Made by a program: the position numbers and the translations under genes. From the NCBI GenBank assembly GCA_049698695.1, contig JBAVYH010000006.1:1-64000 (forward strand): 64,000 nt of DNA, written 5' to 3'. Positions 25,504 to 34,282 of the stretch are shown here, piece by piece. Source of the DNA: Bog-375 sp049698695 (GTDB lineage Bacteria; Acidobacteriota; Terriglobia; Bryobacterales; Bryobacteraceae). The notes below the pieces were generated by a model. That model did no database searches. It was not told the DNA's origin and was given only the letters and a program-made list of their open reading frames with translations. Positions within the stretch are counted from its first letter, which is position 1, and every line of letters begins with the position of its first letter.

Positions 25504-28104
25504 CTAGAACAAGCGGTCCTGTTTCTTCAGGTTCCCGACTGTGCCCACATTGGCAATAGAGAACGAAAACATCAGCCTGCTTTCGTCGCGGATGCCGGCG
25601 TTGTAACGGCGGTATTCCACGTTGAATCCGCAGCAATCCGTGTTGTACGTGACCAGGGTCGTGGTGTACTCGAGCACTCTCTGGCGGTAGTCGTAAACCG
25701 CCTCGACACCCGCGTTCCAGCCGCGGTTGTTGGGGTCGCCGTACTGCACGCGGGCCCGATACTGGTTTCCGTACGGGACCAACAGCGGGTTGGTGTGCAC
25801 TTCGTAATTGCCCGCCGAGTAGTAGTATTTTTTCCAGTGGTAGTCGACGGAGAAGCCGCTGTCGACCGCCGCGTGGAACCGTGGATCGTAGTCGGCCTGC
25901 CAATTCACGCCCAGGCCGTTGAGCGGGCTGGCGCGCAGGGTGGAAGCTATCGGAGAGCTGCTGCGCGGGCCGAGCAGGAACGAGTAAGCGCTGAGATCGG
26001 CGGTGGCGGCGAACACGTTCGACTGGCCGGGGACCACCGCCCCGCCGAAGGTCGGGTCAAAGTACCGCTTTTCCTTCAGCTCCCAGGTGAAAAGCTCCCT
26101 GACGGAATCGCCGCGCTTGGCGTACAGGCGGTTGGTCAGCGAGAGCTCCAGTTCGTTGGTGTCGCTCAGCAGATCGGTTTCATCGAAGCGCACCAGGCGG
26201 TCGAAGTCGCTGCCGATGCCGGTAACGTAACGGTACGTCGCGCGCGGCTCGATGACGTGCTTCACCTTGTCGCCGAAAATCGTCTTCTTGTTGAAGACGC
26301 GCGCCAGCGAGGGGAAAATCAGGTCCACGGAAAAGTCGCGGGCGCTGGTGACGATTTTGCTGCCGACCACCTGGTAAGCCACATAGCCCACTTGTTGCGA
26401 AACCGAGGCGTTGGGCGCCTGGCTCTCGCCGTAAACCGCCTCATCGATGCCCACGCTCGGCACCAGATCGAAGTGCCAGAAGTGCAACGCGCTGGTGATG
26501 TGCGGTGAGAGTTCCAGCCGCGGCGTGAACGGCTCGGTGCGGTACGTTTCATACAACGTGTTCCCTTGCGGGCCGCCCAGGTTTAGGGTGGAATCATTGA
26601 AAAGGGGTTGCGAGCGGGAGAGCAGGCCGGCGGAGGAATAGAACGAAAACCAAATGGGAAGGTTCTGCCAGATTGCCCGGTCGCGGCCGTTCAATTCCAC
26701 GTCCGGCAGTTTGTGGATGATAACGGCATTGGTCAACGCCGGCGTCTGCCCGTTGGCCTCGGTCAGCGGCACCTCGGTACTTTGGAAATTCTCCAGCCGC
26801 GCCGCGACGATATCGATTCTGTAGCTGGACCAGTCCTTGCTCAGCGACCCGACGGAATGTACCTCCGAGCCAATCGCTTCGTTGTAGGATTCCGACCATT
26901 GCTGGCGGAAGTCGAACGAGCTGACATAGTTGGCGGTGGCGGTGCCGGTCCAGCCGCGTCCCAGGTCCAGGTTGCCGATCGCATAAATGTCGAGGCCGCT
27001 GTAATGCGCCACCGGGGTGGTGCCGGGAACAATGCCTTGACGGTCCTGCACGCCATAAAGGAGGATGTCGAAGTCCGTGCCCGGGCGCGGCTTACCGCGA
27101 AAGTCCACGTGGTGCGCGAAAGCCTCGGTGTTGTAGTCGAAGAAGCGGTAGGTGATGTCGAAGCTGCGGTCGATCGCCCAGAAGTAGCCCAACCCAACCA
27201 TTGGGCCGCGCAGCGAGTGCGCCACCAGGTTGGGCAGCAGAAATCCGCTGTGGCGCGGTTGTTTTTCCAGCGAGTGGTAGAAATATGGCGTGTAGAAGAT
27301 CGGAATTTTGCGCAACAGAAAGATGCTCCGATATGCCTTCGCCCGCTCGCCCGGAATGATGTCGAATTTCGGCCCGCGCAGCTTCCACCACGGGCCCGGC
27401 AGCTTGCAGTTGGTGATCCAGCCGTGATAGAGGAGGTACTTGTCGCCGATGCGTTCGGCCCATTCGCCTTCGAAATGGAACGGGCTGTTGCCGCTCAAAA
27501 TGCCGCGTCGCACCACCGTCTTTCCCATCGATTCGCCGCGCACGTCGTAGAACTTGCCCTTCTGCTCTTCGGTGTTGTACTCCAGCCGGTTACACCAGAT
27601 CTGCTCGTTCTTTTCGAAGCTGTGGTAATAAACGTTGCCGACGGCGACCAACTCGCGCGTGTCTTCGTTGTATTCCATCTCATCGGCCCGCACCAGCAGC
27701 GCCTTGCTCTCCAGTTGCACGTTGCCGCGCCCTTTCTTGATTGGGCCCTCCGCCTCCTGATGAACCGCCCAAAAAACCCATTGGTTGAGTTCGAGAGTTT
27801 TGTGATCGGGAAGCTGCGGTGGGGTAGCGGGCGTGGCGGCGCCGGTTTGGGCGGCGGGCTTGGCGGCGCTGGTCTGGGCGGCGGGAGGCGGAGGGGGAGC
27901 TGAGGCCTGTTGCTGGGCGCCGGCCGTATCGGCTAAGGCCAGCCAAAACAATGCAGTAACCAGAGAAACGCAGGTGAAGCTAGAAGAATTTCCGTGACAA
28001 GCTTCGCCTCTTGTGCTAAGAAAGGGAATAGAGCTTGGCGGAAAGAGCCCCAACCACAGACGGTACCACAGAATGTTGGCTAAGGCTCCGTGCGATTCGC
28101 TCAC
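25504..28104 (-). CDS. lptD: LPS-assembly protein LptD
   Basis: Up to 866 residues from a GTG at 28104; the start is uncertain because the apparent signal segment (VTALFWLALADTAGAQQQ) begins only around residue 48. A Pro/Ala-rich linker is followed by the periplasmic OstA-like domain (KALLVRADEMEYNEDTRELVAVGNVYYH, NRLEYNTEEQKGKFYDVRGE) at about 130-220. A long outer-membrane barrel then runs to the C-terminal NLKKQDRLF. Conserved barrel blocks include IPIFYTPYFYHSLEKQPRHSGFLLP. LptD inserts lipopolysaccharide into the outer leaflet, so this is a diderm bacterium with LPS. Confidence 0.9.
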   Translation of the reverse strand: MSESHGALANILWYRLWLGLFPPSSIPFLSTRGEACHGNSSSFTCVSLVTALFWLALADTAGAQQQASAPPPPPAAQTSAAKPAAQTGAATPATPPQLPDHKTLELNQWVFWAVHQEAEGPIKKGRGNVQLESKALLVRADEMEYNEDTRELVAVGNVYYHSFEKNEQIWCNRLEYNTEEQKGKFYDVRGESMGKTVVRRGILSGNSPFHFEGEWAERIGDKYLLYHGWITNCKLPGPWWKLRGPKFDIIPGERAKAYRSIFLLRKIPIFYTPYFYHSLEKQPRHSGFLLPNLVAHSLRGPMVGLGYFWAIDRSFDITYRFFDYNTEAFAHHVDFRGKPRPGTDFDILLYGVQDRQGIVPGTTPVAHYSGLDIYAIGNLDLGRGWTGTATANYVSSFDFRQQWSESYNEAIGSEVHSVGSLSKDWSSYRIDIVAARLENFQSTEVPLTEANGQTPALTNAVIIHKLPDVELNGRDRAIWQNLPIWFSFYSSAGLLSRSQPLFNDSTLNLGGPQGNTLYETYRTEPFTPRLELSPHITSALHFWHFDLVPSVGIDEAVYGESQAPNASVSQQVGYVAYQVVGSKIVTSARDFSVDLIFPSLARVFNKKTIFGDKVKHVIEPRATYRYVTGIGSDFDRLVRFDETDLLSDTNELELSLTNRLYAKRGDSVRELFTWELKEKRYFDPTFGGAVVPGQSNVFAATADLSAYSFLLGPRSSSPIASTLRASPLNGLGVNWQADYDPRFHAAVDSGFSVDYHWKKYYYSAGNYEVHTNPLLVPYGNQYRARVQYGDPNNRGWNAGVEAVYDYRQRVLEYTTTLVTYNTDCCGFNVEYRRYNAGIRDESRLMFSFSIANVGTVGNLKKQDRLF

Positions 28105-28117
28105 AGTGTGAAGGCCG

Positions 28118-28936
28118 ATGACATGTAGCTATTGCGGAACGCGACTTGGGGAAGGCGAACTGCGCTGCCCGCGTTGCGGACGCAAAGACGACGACCGGTT
28201 GACGGGTGGATTCAGTCTGGTAACTGCTGGAGCCCTGGCCACCGCGCCCGCGCGAATGGCGCGGGAGTTTTCCGCCCGCCGCGCGGCGCCGCGTCCGGCG
28301 CAGGATATGGGCCGTGCCGTCCAGACTTCGCTGTTTCCGGACAGGCCGGCGTCCAACGTAGTTTTGATCGCGCCCCCGCGCTCGAGATCGACGGCTCGCA
28401 AAACCAAGCCAAGGACGGGCAGGCTCGTGCCGGAGGGGCAAGGAAAGCTGGAGTTCCTGGAGGCAGCGCCCGCCAAGCCGCGCACGCTGGGCACCACGGT
28501 CGAAGCCAGAATCTATTGCGATGCACCGGTGGCGAACCCGCTCCACCGGGCAGTGGCGGCGGCCCTGGATTGGGCCATGGTGCTGATTGCCTACGGCTGT
28601 TTCCTGCTGGCGTTCCGCATCCTCGGCGGCCAGGTCTTCTTGAACAAAACCAATCTGATGGTTTTCGGCGGCGCGTTGCTGCTGGTCGGCTTCACTTACA
28701 GCTTGCTGCCGGTGATCGCCGGCACCGAGACGCCGGGCATGCGCTGGACGCGGCTGCGCCTCACCACATTCGACGGCCTCCCGCTCGAGCCGCGTCACCG
28801 TTTGCTGCGCATGCTCGGCTCGTGTCTGAGCGTGTGCACCGCGGTTGGATTGTTGTGGTCGCTGGTAGACGAGGAAAGCCTAGCCTGGCAGGACCACATC
28901 TCCCGCACGTTTCCCACCCTGGCCGTAGACCGGTAG
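28118..28936 (+). CDS. RDD-family membrane protein with N-terminal zinc ribbon
   Basis: A 272-residue protein from the ATG at 28118. Cys-3, Cys-6, Cys-17 and Cys-20 (CSYCG, CPRCG) form a zinc ribbon. A disordered basic/Pro-rich part follows. From about 140 on there is the RDD domain: three membrane segments with NPLHRAVAAALDWAMVLIAYG (Arg-Asp motif), FTYSLLPVIAGTETPGMRWTRLR and DGLPLEPRHRLLRML. RDD proteins are of largely unknown function. It is divergent from lptD with a 13-bp gap. Confidence 0.82.
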   Translation: MTCSYCGTRLGEGELRCPRCGRKDDDRLTGGFSLVTAGALATAPARMAREFSARRAAPRPAQDMGRAVQTSLFPDRPASNVVLIAPPRSRSTARKTKPRTGRLVPEGQGKLEFLEAAPAKPRTLGTTVEARIYCDAPVANPLHRAVAAALDWAMVLIAYGCFLLAFRILGGQVFLNKTNLMVFGGALLLVGFTYSLLPVIAGTETPGMRWTRLRLTTFDGLPLEPRHRLLRMLGSCLSVCTAVGLLWSLVDEESLAWQDHISRTFPTLAVDR

Positions 28937-28963
28937 ATTACTTCCAAGCCTGCCGCCGTGGCG

Positions 28964-28979
28964 CAGGCAGTCATGCCTG
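28964..28979. repeat. Short palindrome after the RDD gene
   Basis: CAGGCA (28964-28969) and TGCCTG (28974-28979) are inverted around four bases. It lies in a gap of 140 bp and may be a transcript end for either convergent gene. Confidence 0.35.
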
Positions 28980-29076
28980 GTGTGTCGAGAGTCGTATCGA
29001 CATTTCTTGCGGTGCGGGGGGGAAGAAACGTCGGCACGAATGCCGGCGCTGCAGGCAGGACTGCGTCCGCCACGCC

Positions 29077-29979
29077 TTATGCGTTCACCGCGGCTTTCCG
29101 CAGTCGATCCAGCACCCCGGCCCAATCGGGGGTTTCCGGCGGGCATTCCACCGCGATCCACTCTAAGCCCTGAGCATCGAGATCGTGCAGCGTGCGATAG
29201 AGAACCGCGGCGTACTCGCGCGCATCGGCAGGCATTTCCCGACCCAGCCGCAGCCAGGCGCCGCGTCCTTCCGGCGGCTGGCCGCCGGGCGCGATCAGAT
29301 AGAGCGGTGTAGCCGGCCTGTAATGCCGCGGATGCATCCCGGGCGCGGGGTGCGGCCCTTCCGCGGCCGCCGCCACTATCGCCACCGGGCCGATCAGGCT
29401 TTCGATTTCCGGCAGCGGAATCACGCCAGGCCGCAGCAGCAGCGGCGCGCCGGCCAGTGACAGCACGGTGGATTCGATGCCGACCTGCGCCGGACCGCCA
29501 TCCAACACGAAATCGGCAAGCTGTTCGGGCACGTCTGCCGCCGCGGTGGGTGAAAGCTCCGTAAAGCGGTTGGCGCTGGGCGCGGCAATCGGCACCTGCG
29601 CGGCGCGGATCAATTCAATCGCGAGCGGATGCGCGGGCATGCGCAGTCCCACCGTGGCTAAGCCCGCGGTGACGACATCCGGTACTACGCTGCGCTTGGG
29701 CACCACCAGCGTCAGCGGCCCCGGCCAGTAACGCTGCGCCAGCGTCTCCGCTGCTTCCGGCCACTCCGCCGCGAGCGAACGCGCCATGGCAATCGAATCC
29801 ACGTGTACGATCATCGGGCTCGAGTGCGGCCTTTGCTTGGCGGCGAAGATGCGCTCCACCGCCGCGGCATCGAGCGCATTCGCCCCCAGCCCGTAGACGG
29901 TTTCGGTAGGGAAAGCCACCAGGCGCCCGGCGCGGATCAGCTCCGCGGCGTAAGCGACGCTGGTTTCATCGGCGCTCAC
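29077..29979 (-). CDS. Threonylcarbamoyl-AMP synthase (Sua5/YrdC/YwlC)
   Basis: A 300-residue protein. I start at the GTG at 29979, which overlaps the prfB stop as GTGA; an upstream GTG at 30033 would add 18 residues. The YrdC domain fills residues 5-190: RAGRLVAFPTETVYGLGANALD, IFAAKQRPHSSPMIVHVDS, YWPGPLTLVVPK, VGLRMPAHPLAIELI and PIAAPSANRFTELSPT. A shorter C-terminal Sua5-type domain follows. The enzyme makes threonylcarbamoyl-AMP for the t6A37 modification of tRNAs. Confidence 0.92.
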   Translation of the reverse strand: MSADETSVAYAAELIRAGRLVAFPTETVYGLGANALDAAAVERIFAAKQRPHSSPMIVHVDSIAMARSLAAEWPEAAETLAQRYWPGPLTLVVPKRSVVPDVVTAGLATVGLRMPAHPLAIELIRAAQVPIAAPSANRFTELSPTAAADVPEQLADFVLDGGPAQVGIESTVLSLAGAPLLLRPGVIPLPEIESLIGPVAIVAAAAEGPHPAPGMHPRHYRPATPLYLIAPGGQPPEGRGAWLRLGREMPADAREYAAVLYRTLHDLDAQGLEWIAVECPPETPDWAGVLDRLRKAAVNA

Positions 29980-31113
29980 TCCGGCAGCTCGTCCTTGCCG
30001 TCGGCGCCGGCCGTCCTGCCTGTCTTGCGCCACACCAGGTAGGCGTGGATCAGGCCGTCCAGGTCGCCCTCCAGCACCCGGTCCACATCGCCCAGCGACA
30101 GTTTGCTGCGCAGGTCCTTCACCAACCGGTACGGTGCCAGGACGTAGTTGCGGATCTGGCTGCCGAAACTGGCGTCCAGCTTGGCGTCCTCCGTCTTCCG
30201 CGTCTCCACGCGTTTCTTTTCCAGCTCCAGTTCATACAGCTTGGCGCGAAGCTGCTTCATGGCGCTGTCGCGGTTCTTGTGCTGCGAGCGCTCGTTCTGG
30301 CATTGCACCACCGTCTTGGTGGGCAGGTGCGTGATCCGCACCGCCGAATCCGTCATGTTGACGTGCTGCCCGCCGGCGCCCGACGAGCGGAACGTATCGA
30401 TGCGGAGATCGTCCAGCTTGATGTCGATCTTGATTTCGTCGTCCACCTGCGGGTAAACGAACACGGAGGCGAACGACGTATGCCGGCGAGCGTTGGCGTC
30501 GAACGGCGAAATGCGCACCAGGCGGTGAATGCCGGCTTCCGATTGCAGCAAGCCGTAAGCGTTCTCACCGTTGACTTCGAAGGTGACCGACTTGATGCCC
30601 GCCCCTTCGCCCTCCAGCCGGTCTGTGATCACCGTCTGGAAGCCGTGCCGCTCGGTCCATCGCAGGTACATGCGCAGCAGCATCTCGGCCCAATCCTGGC
30701 TTTCGGTGCCGCCGGCGCCGGGGTGGATGGTGACGATGGCGCTAAGCGCGTCGTTTTCGCCCGAAAGCAGCATGGCCGTTTCCAGGCGATCCACGTATTC
30801 GGCGTAGGACTTCACGTCGCGTTCGATATCGCCGGCCACGTCTTCGCCCTCGCGCGCCAGTTCGAACAGAGTGTCCAGGTCTTCCGTAAGCGCGCGAATG
30901 CGCTCGTCGTCGGCGATCGCCTCCTCCAGGCGCTTGCGCCGATGCATCACTTTCTGGCTCTTCTCGGGCTGCGCCCAAAAATCCGGTTGCGCGACCTGCT
31001 CTTCGGTCCGGCTCAGTTCCGCCTTCTGCGCGGAGGCGTCAAAGATACCTCCGCACGGCCAGTGCCTGGTCGCGAAGCGGCGCGTATTGGCGTTCCAACT
31101 CTTCGAGAGTCAT
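29976..31113 (-). CDS. prfB: Peptide chain release factor 2, with programmed +1 frameshift
   Basis: The gene starts at the ATG at 31113 and reads 24 codons to an in-frame TGA at 31041-31039. After a +1 shift it continues to 29976, giving about 378 residues. Family landmarks are HPGAGGTESQDWAEMLLRMY, the GGQ loop in RSSGAGGQHVNMTDSAVRITH, and a helix bundle before it. RF2 recognises UGA and UAA; the internal TGA allows autoregulation. A C-terminal extension (TGRTAGADGKDELPE) is a little longer than usual. It precedes the threonylcarbamoyl-AMP synthase gene with a GTGA overlap. Confidence 0.93.
31039..31054 (-). promoter_or_regulatory. prfB programmed frameshift site
   Basis: On the minus strand CGGAGG-TAT-CTT-TGA-C (31054-31038) gives a Shine-Dalgarno-like element three bases from the slippery CTT-TGA. 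This is the canonical RF2 frameshift signal. Confidence 0.93.
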
Positions 31114-31119
31114 GTGGGT

Positions 31120-31734
31120 TCAGTCCAATTCTAACAAATACCCCGCTTTGCCCACGTTGCGCGCCAGCGTGCGGCCCATGCGTATCTCCACGCCTTCCGC
31201 CTCGTGGATGTGGCCGCAGAAGAAATAGTGCGGCTGCGCGGTCTCGATGAACTCGCGCACCGCGTGCGAGCCCGCGTGCAGCCCGGGGCGGATCTGGTCG
31301 AGCGCGGTGCCGTGCGGCGGCGCGTGGCACACCAGCACCACTGGGTCGAGATCGGCAAACTTGGCCAGCCGCGCCGCCAATTGTGGCTCGCTGTACTCGC
31401 CCGGCGTGTTGAACGGCGTTGGGTTGGAGTAGCCCAGGCCGGCAACGTGCCATCGGCCGATCTCGATGTGCTGCTCGTGAAAGTTGTGCAGGCCGAAGCG
31501 CGCGCACATGCCCGCCACCTCGTCCAACGATTCGTGATTGCCCGGCAGCACGTAAACCTGGTTCCCGCGCCGCGCCAGAATCTCGCCGCAACGTTCGAAG
31601 CCCCTGGCCCAGGTGACCTGGTCGCCGGCGGCGATGTAGTAATCCGCCTGCACGCCGAGCAGCCCTTCGAGCGTCTTCCAATCATTATGGATGTCGGAAA
31701 AAATCAGCAGCTTCAAAAGTGGATGGTACCGCAC
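31120..31734 (-). CDS. Calcineurin-like metallophosphoesterase
   Basis: A 204-residue enzyme beginning at a GTG at 31734 or a TTG seven codons in. The five metal-site blocks are in order: FSDIHNDW, AAGDQVTW, LPGNHESLD, VLVCHAPPHGT and FFCGHIHEAEG. This is the YfcE-like single-domain class, active on phosphodiesters. It stands seven bases upstream of prfB on the same strand and could share a transcript. The substrate is unknown. Confidence 0.88.
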   Translation of the reverse strand: MRYHPLLKLLIFSDIHNDWKTLEGLLGVQADYYIAAGDQVTWARGFERCGEILARRGNQVYVLPGNHESLDEVAGMCARFGLHNFHEQHIEIGRWHVAGLGYSNPTPFNTPGEYSEPQLAARLAKFADLDPVVLVCHAPPHGTALDQIRPGLHAGSHAVREFIETAQPHYFFCGHIHEAEGVEIRMGRTLARNVGKAGYLLELD

Positions 31735-31749
31735 CCGCTATACTTTGGG

Positions 31750-31774
31750 TGGGGGCATGCTTTAGCCTGCCAAC
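31750..31774 (+). repeat. Intergenic repeat, family A copy
   Basis: GGGGGCATGCTTTAGCCTGC plus CAAC between the phosphoesterase and pilT, a close match to the 20045 arms. Confidence 0.6.
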
Positions 31775-31822
31775 CCCGCTTGCGGGCGCGGATTTTTTCA
31801 GTCGCGGGCTCTCCGGGAACCT

Positions 31823-32971
31823 ATGAGCGAATACGATAGCGAGCTTTCCAAGATCGTCGCCGAACTGAACCGGGCTGTGCCGGGCAGCAAGCCTGCGTCG
31901 CGCACGCCGGACTCGACCGCTTCGCTCGATAAGCTGCTCTCCTTCGCCGCCGCCCGCGGCGCGTCCGACGTTTTGTTGATCGCCGGGGCTCCCGCCGTGC
32001 TGCGCGTCAACGGCGCGCTGGCGCCGGGCTCGGGGCCGCCGCTCGAGGCCGACGACGTGCGCAGCCTGGTGCTGCCGCTGCTGGCGCCGTCGCAACTGGC
32101 GGACCTGCAGAAAAACCGCTCCGCCGACCTGAGCTTCATGCGCGAGGGACTGGGCCGCTTCCGCGTCAACCTGCATCATCAGCGCGGCACGCTGGCGGCC
32201 AGCATCCGCCTGCTGCCGGCGCGCATTCCCTCGCTCGATTCGCTGCACCTGCCGCCCGTGCTGGCCAAGCTTGCCGAGCGCCGCCAGGGCCTGGTGCTGG
32301 TTACCGGCGCCACCGGCTGCGGCAAGACATCCACGCTGGCCGCGCTCATCGACGTCGTCAACAGCAAGCGCCAGGCCCACGTGGTGACCATCGAGGACCC
32401 GGTCGAATACCAGCACACCAACCGCGCTTCGATCATCGAGCAGATCGAAGTGGGCCGCGACACGCCGGATTTCGCCGGAACCCTGCGCAGCATCATGCGC
32501 CAGACGCCGGACGTGATCCTGGTGGGCGAGATGCGCGATGCCGAGACCATGGCCACCGTGCTCACCGCCGCCGAGACCGGCCACCTGGTGCTTTCCACCC
32601 TGCACACCAACGACGCCATTCAGGCCGTGGCCCGCATTCTCGATTCGTTCCCGGCCGCCAACCAGCCGCAAATCCGCCAGCAGATCTCGCTGGCCCTGGC
32701 CGCCGTCATCGCGCAACAACTGGTGCCCGGACTGGACGGCGTGAGCCGCTGGCCCGCCACCGAAATCCTGATCGCCAACGACGCCGCCCGCGCTTTGATC
32801 CGCAAAGGCGACGACCACCAGCTCCGCAGCCAGATTTCGGTCGGCCGCGCCGATGGCATGATGACCATGGAGCAATCGCTCGCCGAACTGGTCCGCACCA
32901 ACCGCATCGCCCGCGACACCGCTTTCGCCCACTGCTTCCGCAGCGACGATCTGCAGCGTTACCTGGCGTAG
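31823..32971 (+). CDS. pilT: Twitching-motility / pilus retraction ATPase (PilT type)
   Basis: A 382-residue ATPase. After an N-terminal PAS-like region the motor core shows Walker A GATGCGKT (162-169), the Asp box EDPVEYQH, Walker B VILVGEMRD (about 231-239) and the His box GHLVLSTLHTND. These are hallmarks of PilT/PilU retraction ATPases. A family A repeat precedes it. Its last 60 codons exist in a second copy at 33991-34173, after a toxin-antitoxin unit. It likely depolymerises type IV pili. Confidence 0.92.
   Translation: MSEYDSELSKIVAELNRAVPGSKPASRTPDSTASLDKLLSFAAARGASDVLLIAGAPAVLRVNGALAPGSGPPLEADDVRSLVLPLLAPSQLADLQKNRSADLSFMREGLGRFRVNLHHQRGTLAASIRLLPARIPSLDSLHLPPVLAKLAERRQGLVLVTGATGCGKTSTLAALIDVVNSKRQAHVVTIEDPVEYQHTNRASIIEQIEVGRDTPDFAGTLRSIMRQTPDVILVGEMRDAETMATVLTAAETGHLVLSTLHTNDAIQAVARILDSFPAANQPQIRQQISLALAAVIAQQLVPGLDGVSRWPATEILIANDAARALIRKGDDHQLRSQISVGRADGMMTMEQSLAELVRTNRIARDTAFAHCFRSDDLQRYLA
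32789..32971 (+). repeat. Direct repeat, original copy (pilT 3' end)
   Basis: The final 183 bases of pilT recur at 33991-34173, an offset of 1202 bp, with only about six substitutions seen. Confidence 0.9.
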
Positions 32972-33226
32972 GCCGCCGCGCACCGCCGCCGCCCGGCACT
33001 GCCATGACATGGCGATGTGCGGGTCGTGTTGGACCAAGAAACGGGAAAAGCGTAGCCTGTTTTCGTGGGCGGCGATCGCGCACCAGCAGCGATGAAAATG
33101 GCGGAGCCTGGCGACAGTGCAAAGTCGCGGCGGCGGCGTCGGTGGCCTCAGCGCATTTTCGATGATTTGGGGTGTGTTTTCGAGAGTGTCACCGGTTCTA
33201 AATTTAGTCGTCGCCCGTGTCGTGGG

Positions 33227-33565
33227 CTATGCCGACCGCCGAATCGGTGTGAAACGGATTTCGACCCGCTGATTCAACGCGCCCGCGATCCTGCGCAACA
33301 TGGCCAGGGAGTGGCCCTGGTAATCGGCATCCTCGAGGCGGCAGATGACCGATGCCGTGGTGCCGATGAGCCGGGCAAGCTGAGTTTGGGTGAGAGCTGC
33401 CGCTGCCCTCAGTTCGTGGATTTTGCGCGCGATCTCTTCGTTCGCTCGCGCCTCTTCCAGGTTCTTCAGCCGGGCCGGTTTGCCTTCGTAGAACCGGCGA
33501 TGAAGGATTTCCACCGCATCGCGAGCCGGTTTCAATGTCTTTGCTTTCTTATCTGGCAAGGTCAA
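33227..33565 (-). CDS. HigA-like helix-turn-helix antitoxin
   Basis: A 112-residue protein with a Cro/C1-type helix-turn-helix: IARKIHELRAAAALTQTQLARLIGTTASVICRLEDADYQGHSLAMLRRIAGAL, residues about 45-97. The N-terminal 40 residues are basic and probably contact the toxin or the linker. It overlaps the preceding toxin frame as ATGA (33562-33565), as in type II toxin-antitoxin operons of the HigBA/RelBE-related class. It likely represses the operon from a palindrome upstream of the toxin. Confidence 0.83.
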   Translation of the reverse strand: MTLPDKKAKTLKPARDAVEILHRRFYEGKPARLKNLEEARANEEIARKIHELRAAAALTQTQLARLIGTTASVICRLEDADYQGHSLAMLRRIAGALNQRVEIRFTPIRRSA

Positions 33566-33929
33566 GCCTCCTCATAGGTGTGCTTCGCCGGATTCGCGTC
33601 AAACCGCTTCTTGCGCTCGATGGCGTAATCGATCTCCTTCGACGGGACCACCCGCTCTTTCACAAGACCGTGAGAGACCACGGCTGCCATCGCGCCGTGG
33701 AAGAAGTACAGGATCCGGTGGTGAACGCCTCCCTGGCTGACGCGCAGTTCGTAGATCCCATCGCGCAGGAAGTCCGCTTCGGGCCGCCGCAATTCGTGGC
33801 CCATCTCGCGCAATCGTTCCAGCCGGAGGTAGCACTTGTCCTGTACCTTCGCCGGCAACTTGTCGAACCATTCCACGAACGGGCATGATCCGTCTTCCTC
33901 CTGGTGAGGGCGACCCTGGTCTTCGGCAC
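33562..33929 (-). pseudogene. HigB/DUF891-like toxin, apparently frameshifted near its start
   Basis: Most of the frame is clearly a RelE/HigB-superfamily toxin: CPFVEWFDKLPAKVQDKCYLRLERL, then LRRPEADFLRDGIYELRVSQGGVHHRILYFFHG and VPSKEIDYAIERKKRF. The natural beginning, MPKTRVAL from a GTG at 33929, is in a different frame. It would join the EEDGS segment if one base were added near 33905. Either the toxin is inactivated, or a TTG further upstream is used. The antitoxin gene that follows is intact. Confidence 0.6.
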
Positions 33930-33943
33930 TCGATTCCAGTCTA

Positions 33944-33959
33944 TTCGCAATATTGCGAA
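33944..33959. promoter_or_regulatory. Palindrome upstream of the toxin-antitoxin operon
   Basis: TTCGCAATATTGCGAA is a perfect 16-base palindrome 15 bases upstream of the toxin start, a likely antitoxin operator. Confidence 0.6.
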
Positions 33960-33990
33960 AGTGCAAGATTGGTGCAAGGACCCCTCGCAC

Positions 33991-34173
33991 CGCGCCCTGA
34001 TCCGCAAAGGCGACGACCACCAGCTCCGCAGCCAGATTTCGGTCGGCCGCGCCGATGGCATGATGACCATGGAGCAATCGCTCGCCGAACTGGTTCGCAC
34101 CAACCGCATCGCCCGCGACACCGCTTTCGCCCACTGCTTCCGCAGCGACGACTTGCAGCGTTACCTGGCGTAA
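33991..34173 (+). repeat. Direct repeat, second copy of the pilT 3' end
   Basis: This copy has no pilT promoter or start and encodes only the C-terminal 60 residues, ending in TAA where the original ends in TAG. It is a truncated duplicate. Confidence 0.9.
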
Positions 34174-34282
34174 GGGGTAGCGCCGGCGGTCTTGCCTTTG
34201 GACAATGGGGATCGGCCCCATTTGTCGGACCTGTGAGCGGCGGCTTCCAATCCGGCGCGTGCTCCTGCTATCCTGATGGCCA

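Noticed and set aside
26608..27903. Long plus-strand open frame of 431 codons across lptD
   Set aside because: LptD on the other strand has clear domains across this span; the opposing frame has only biased composition.
33904..34173. Second pilT tail as a separate gene
   Set aside because: It has no separate domain start and only repeats the last 60 residues of PilT, so I treat it as a duplicated fragment.
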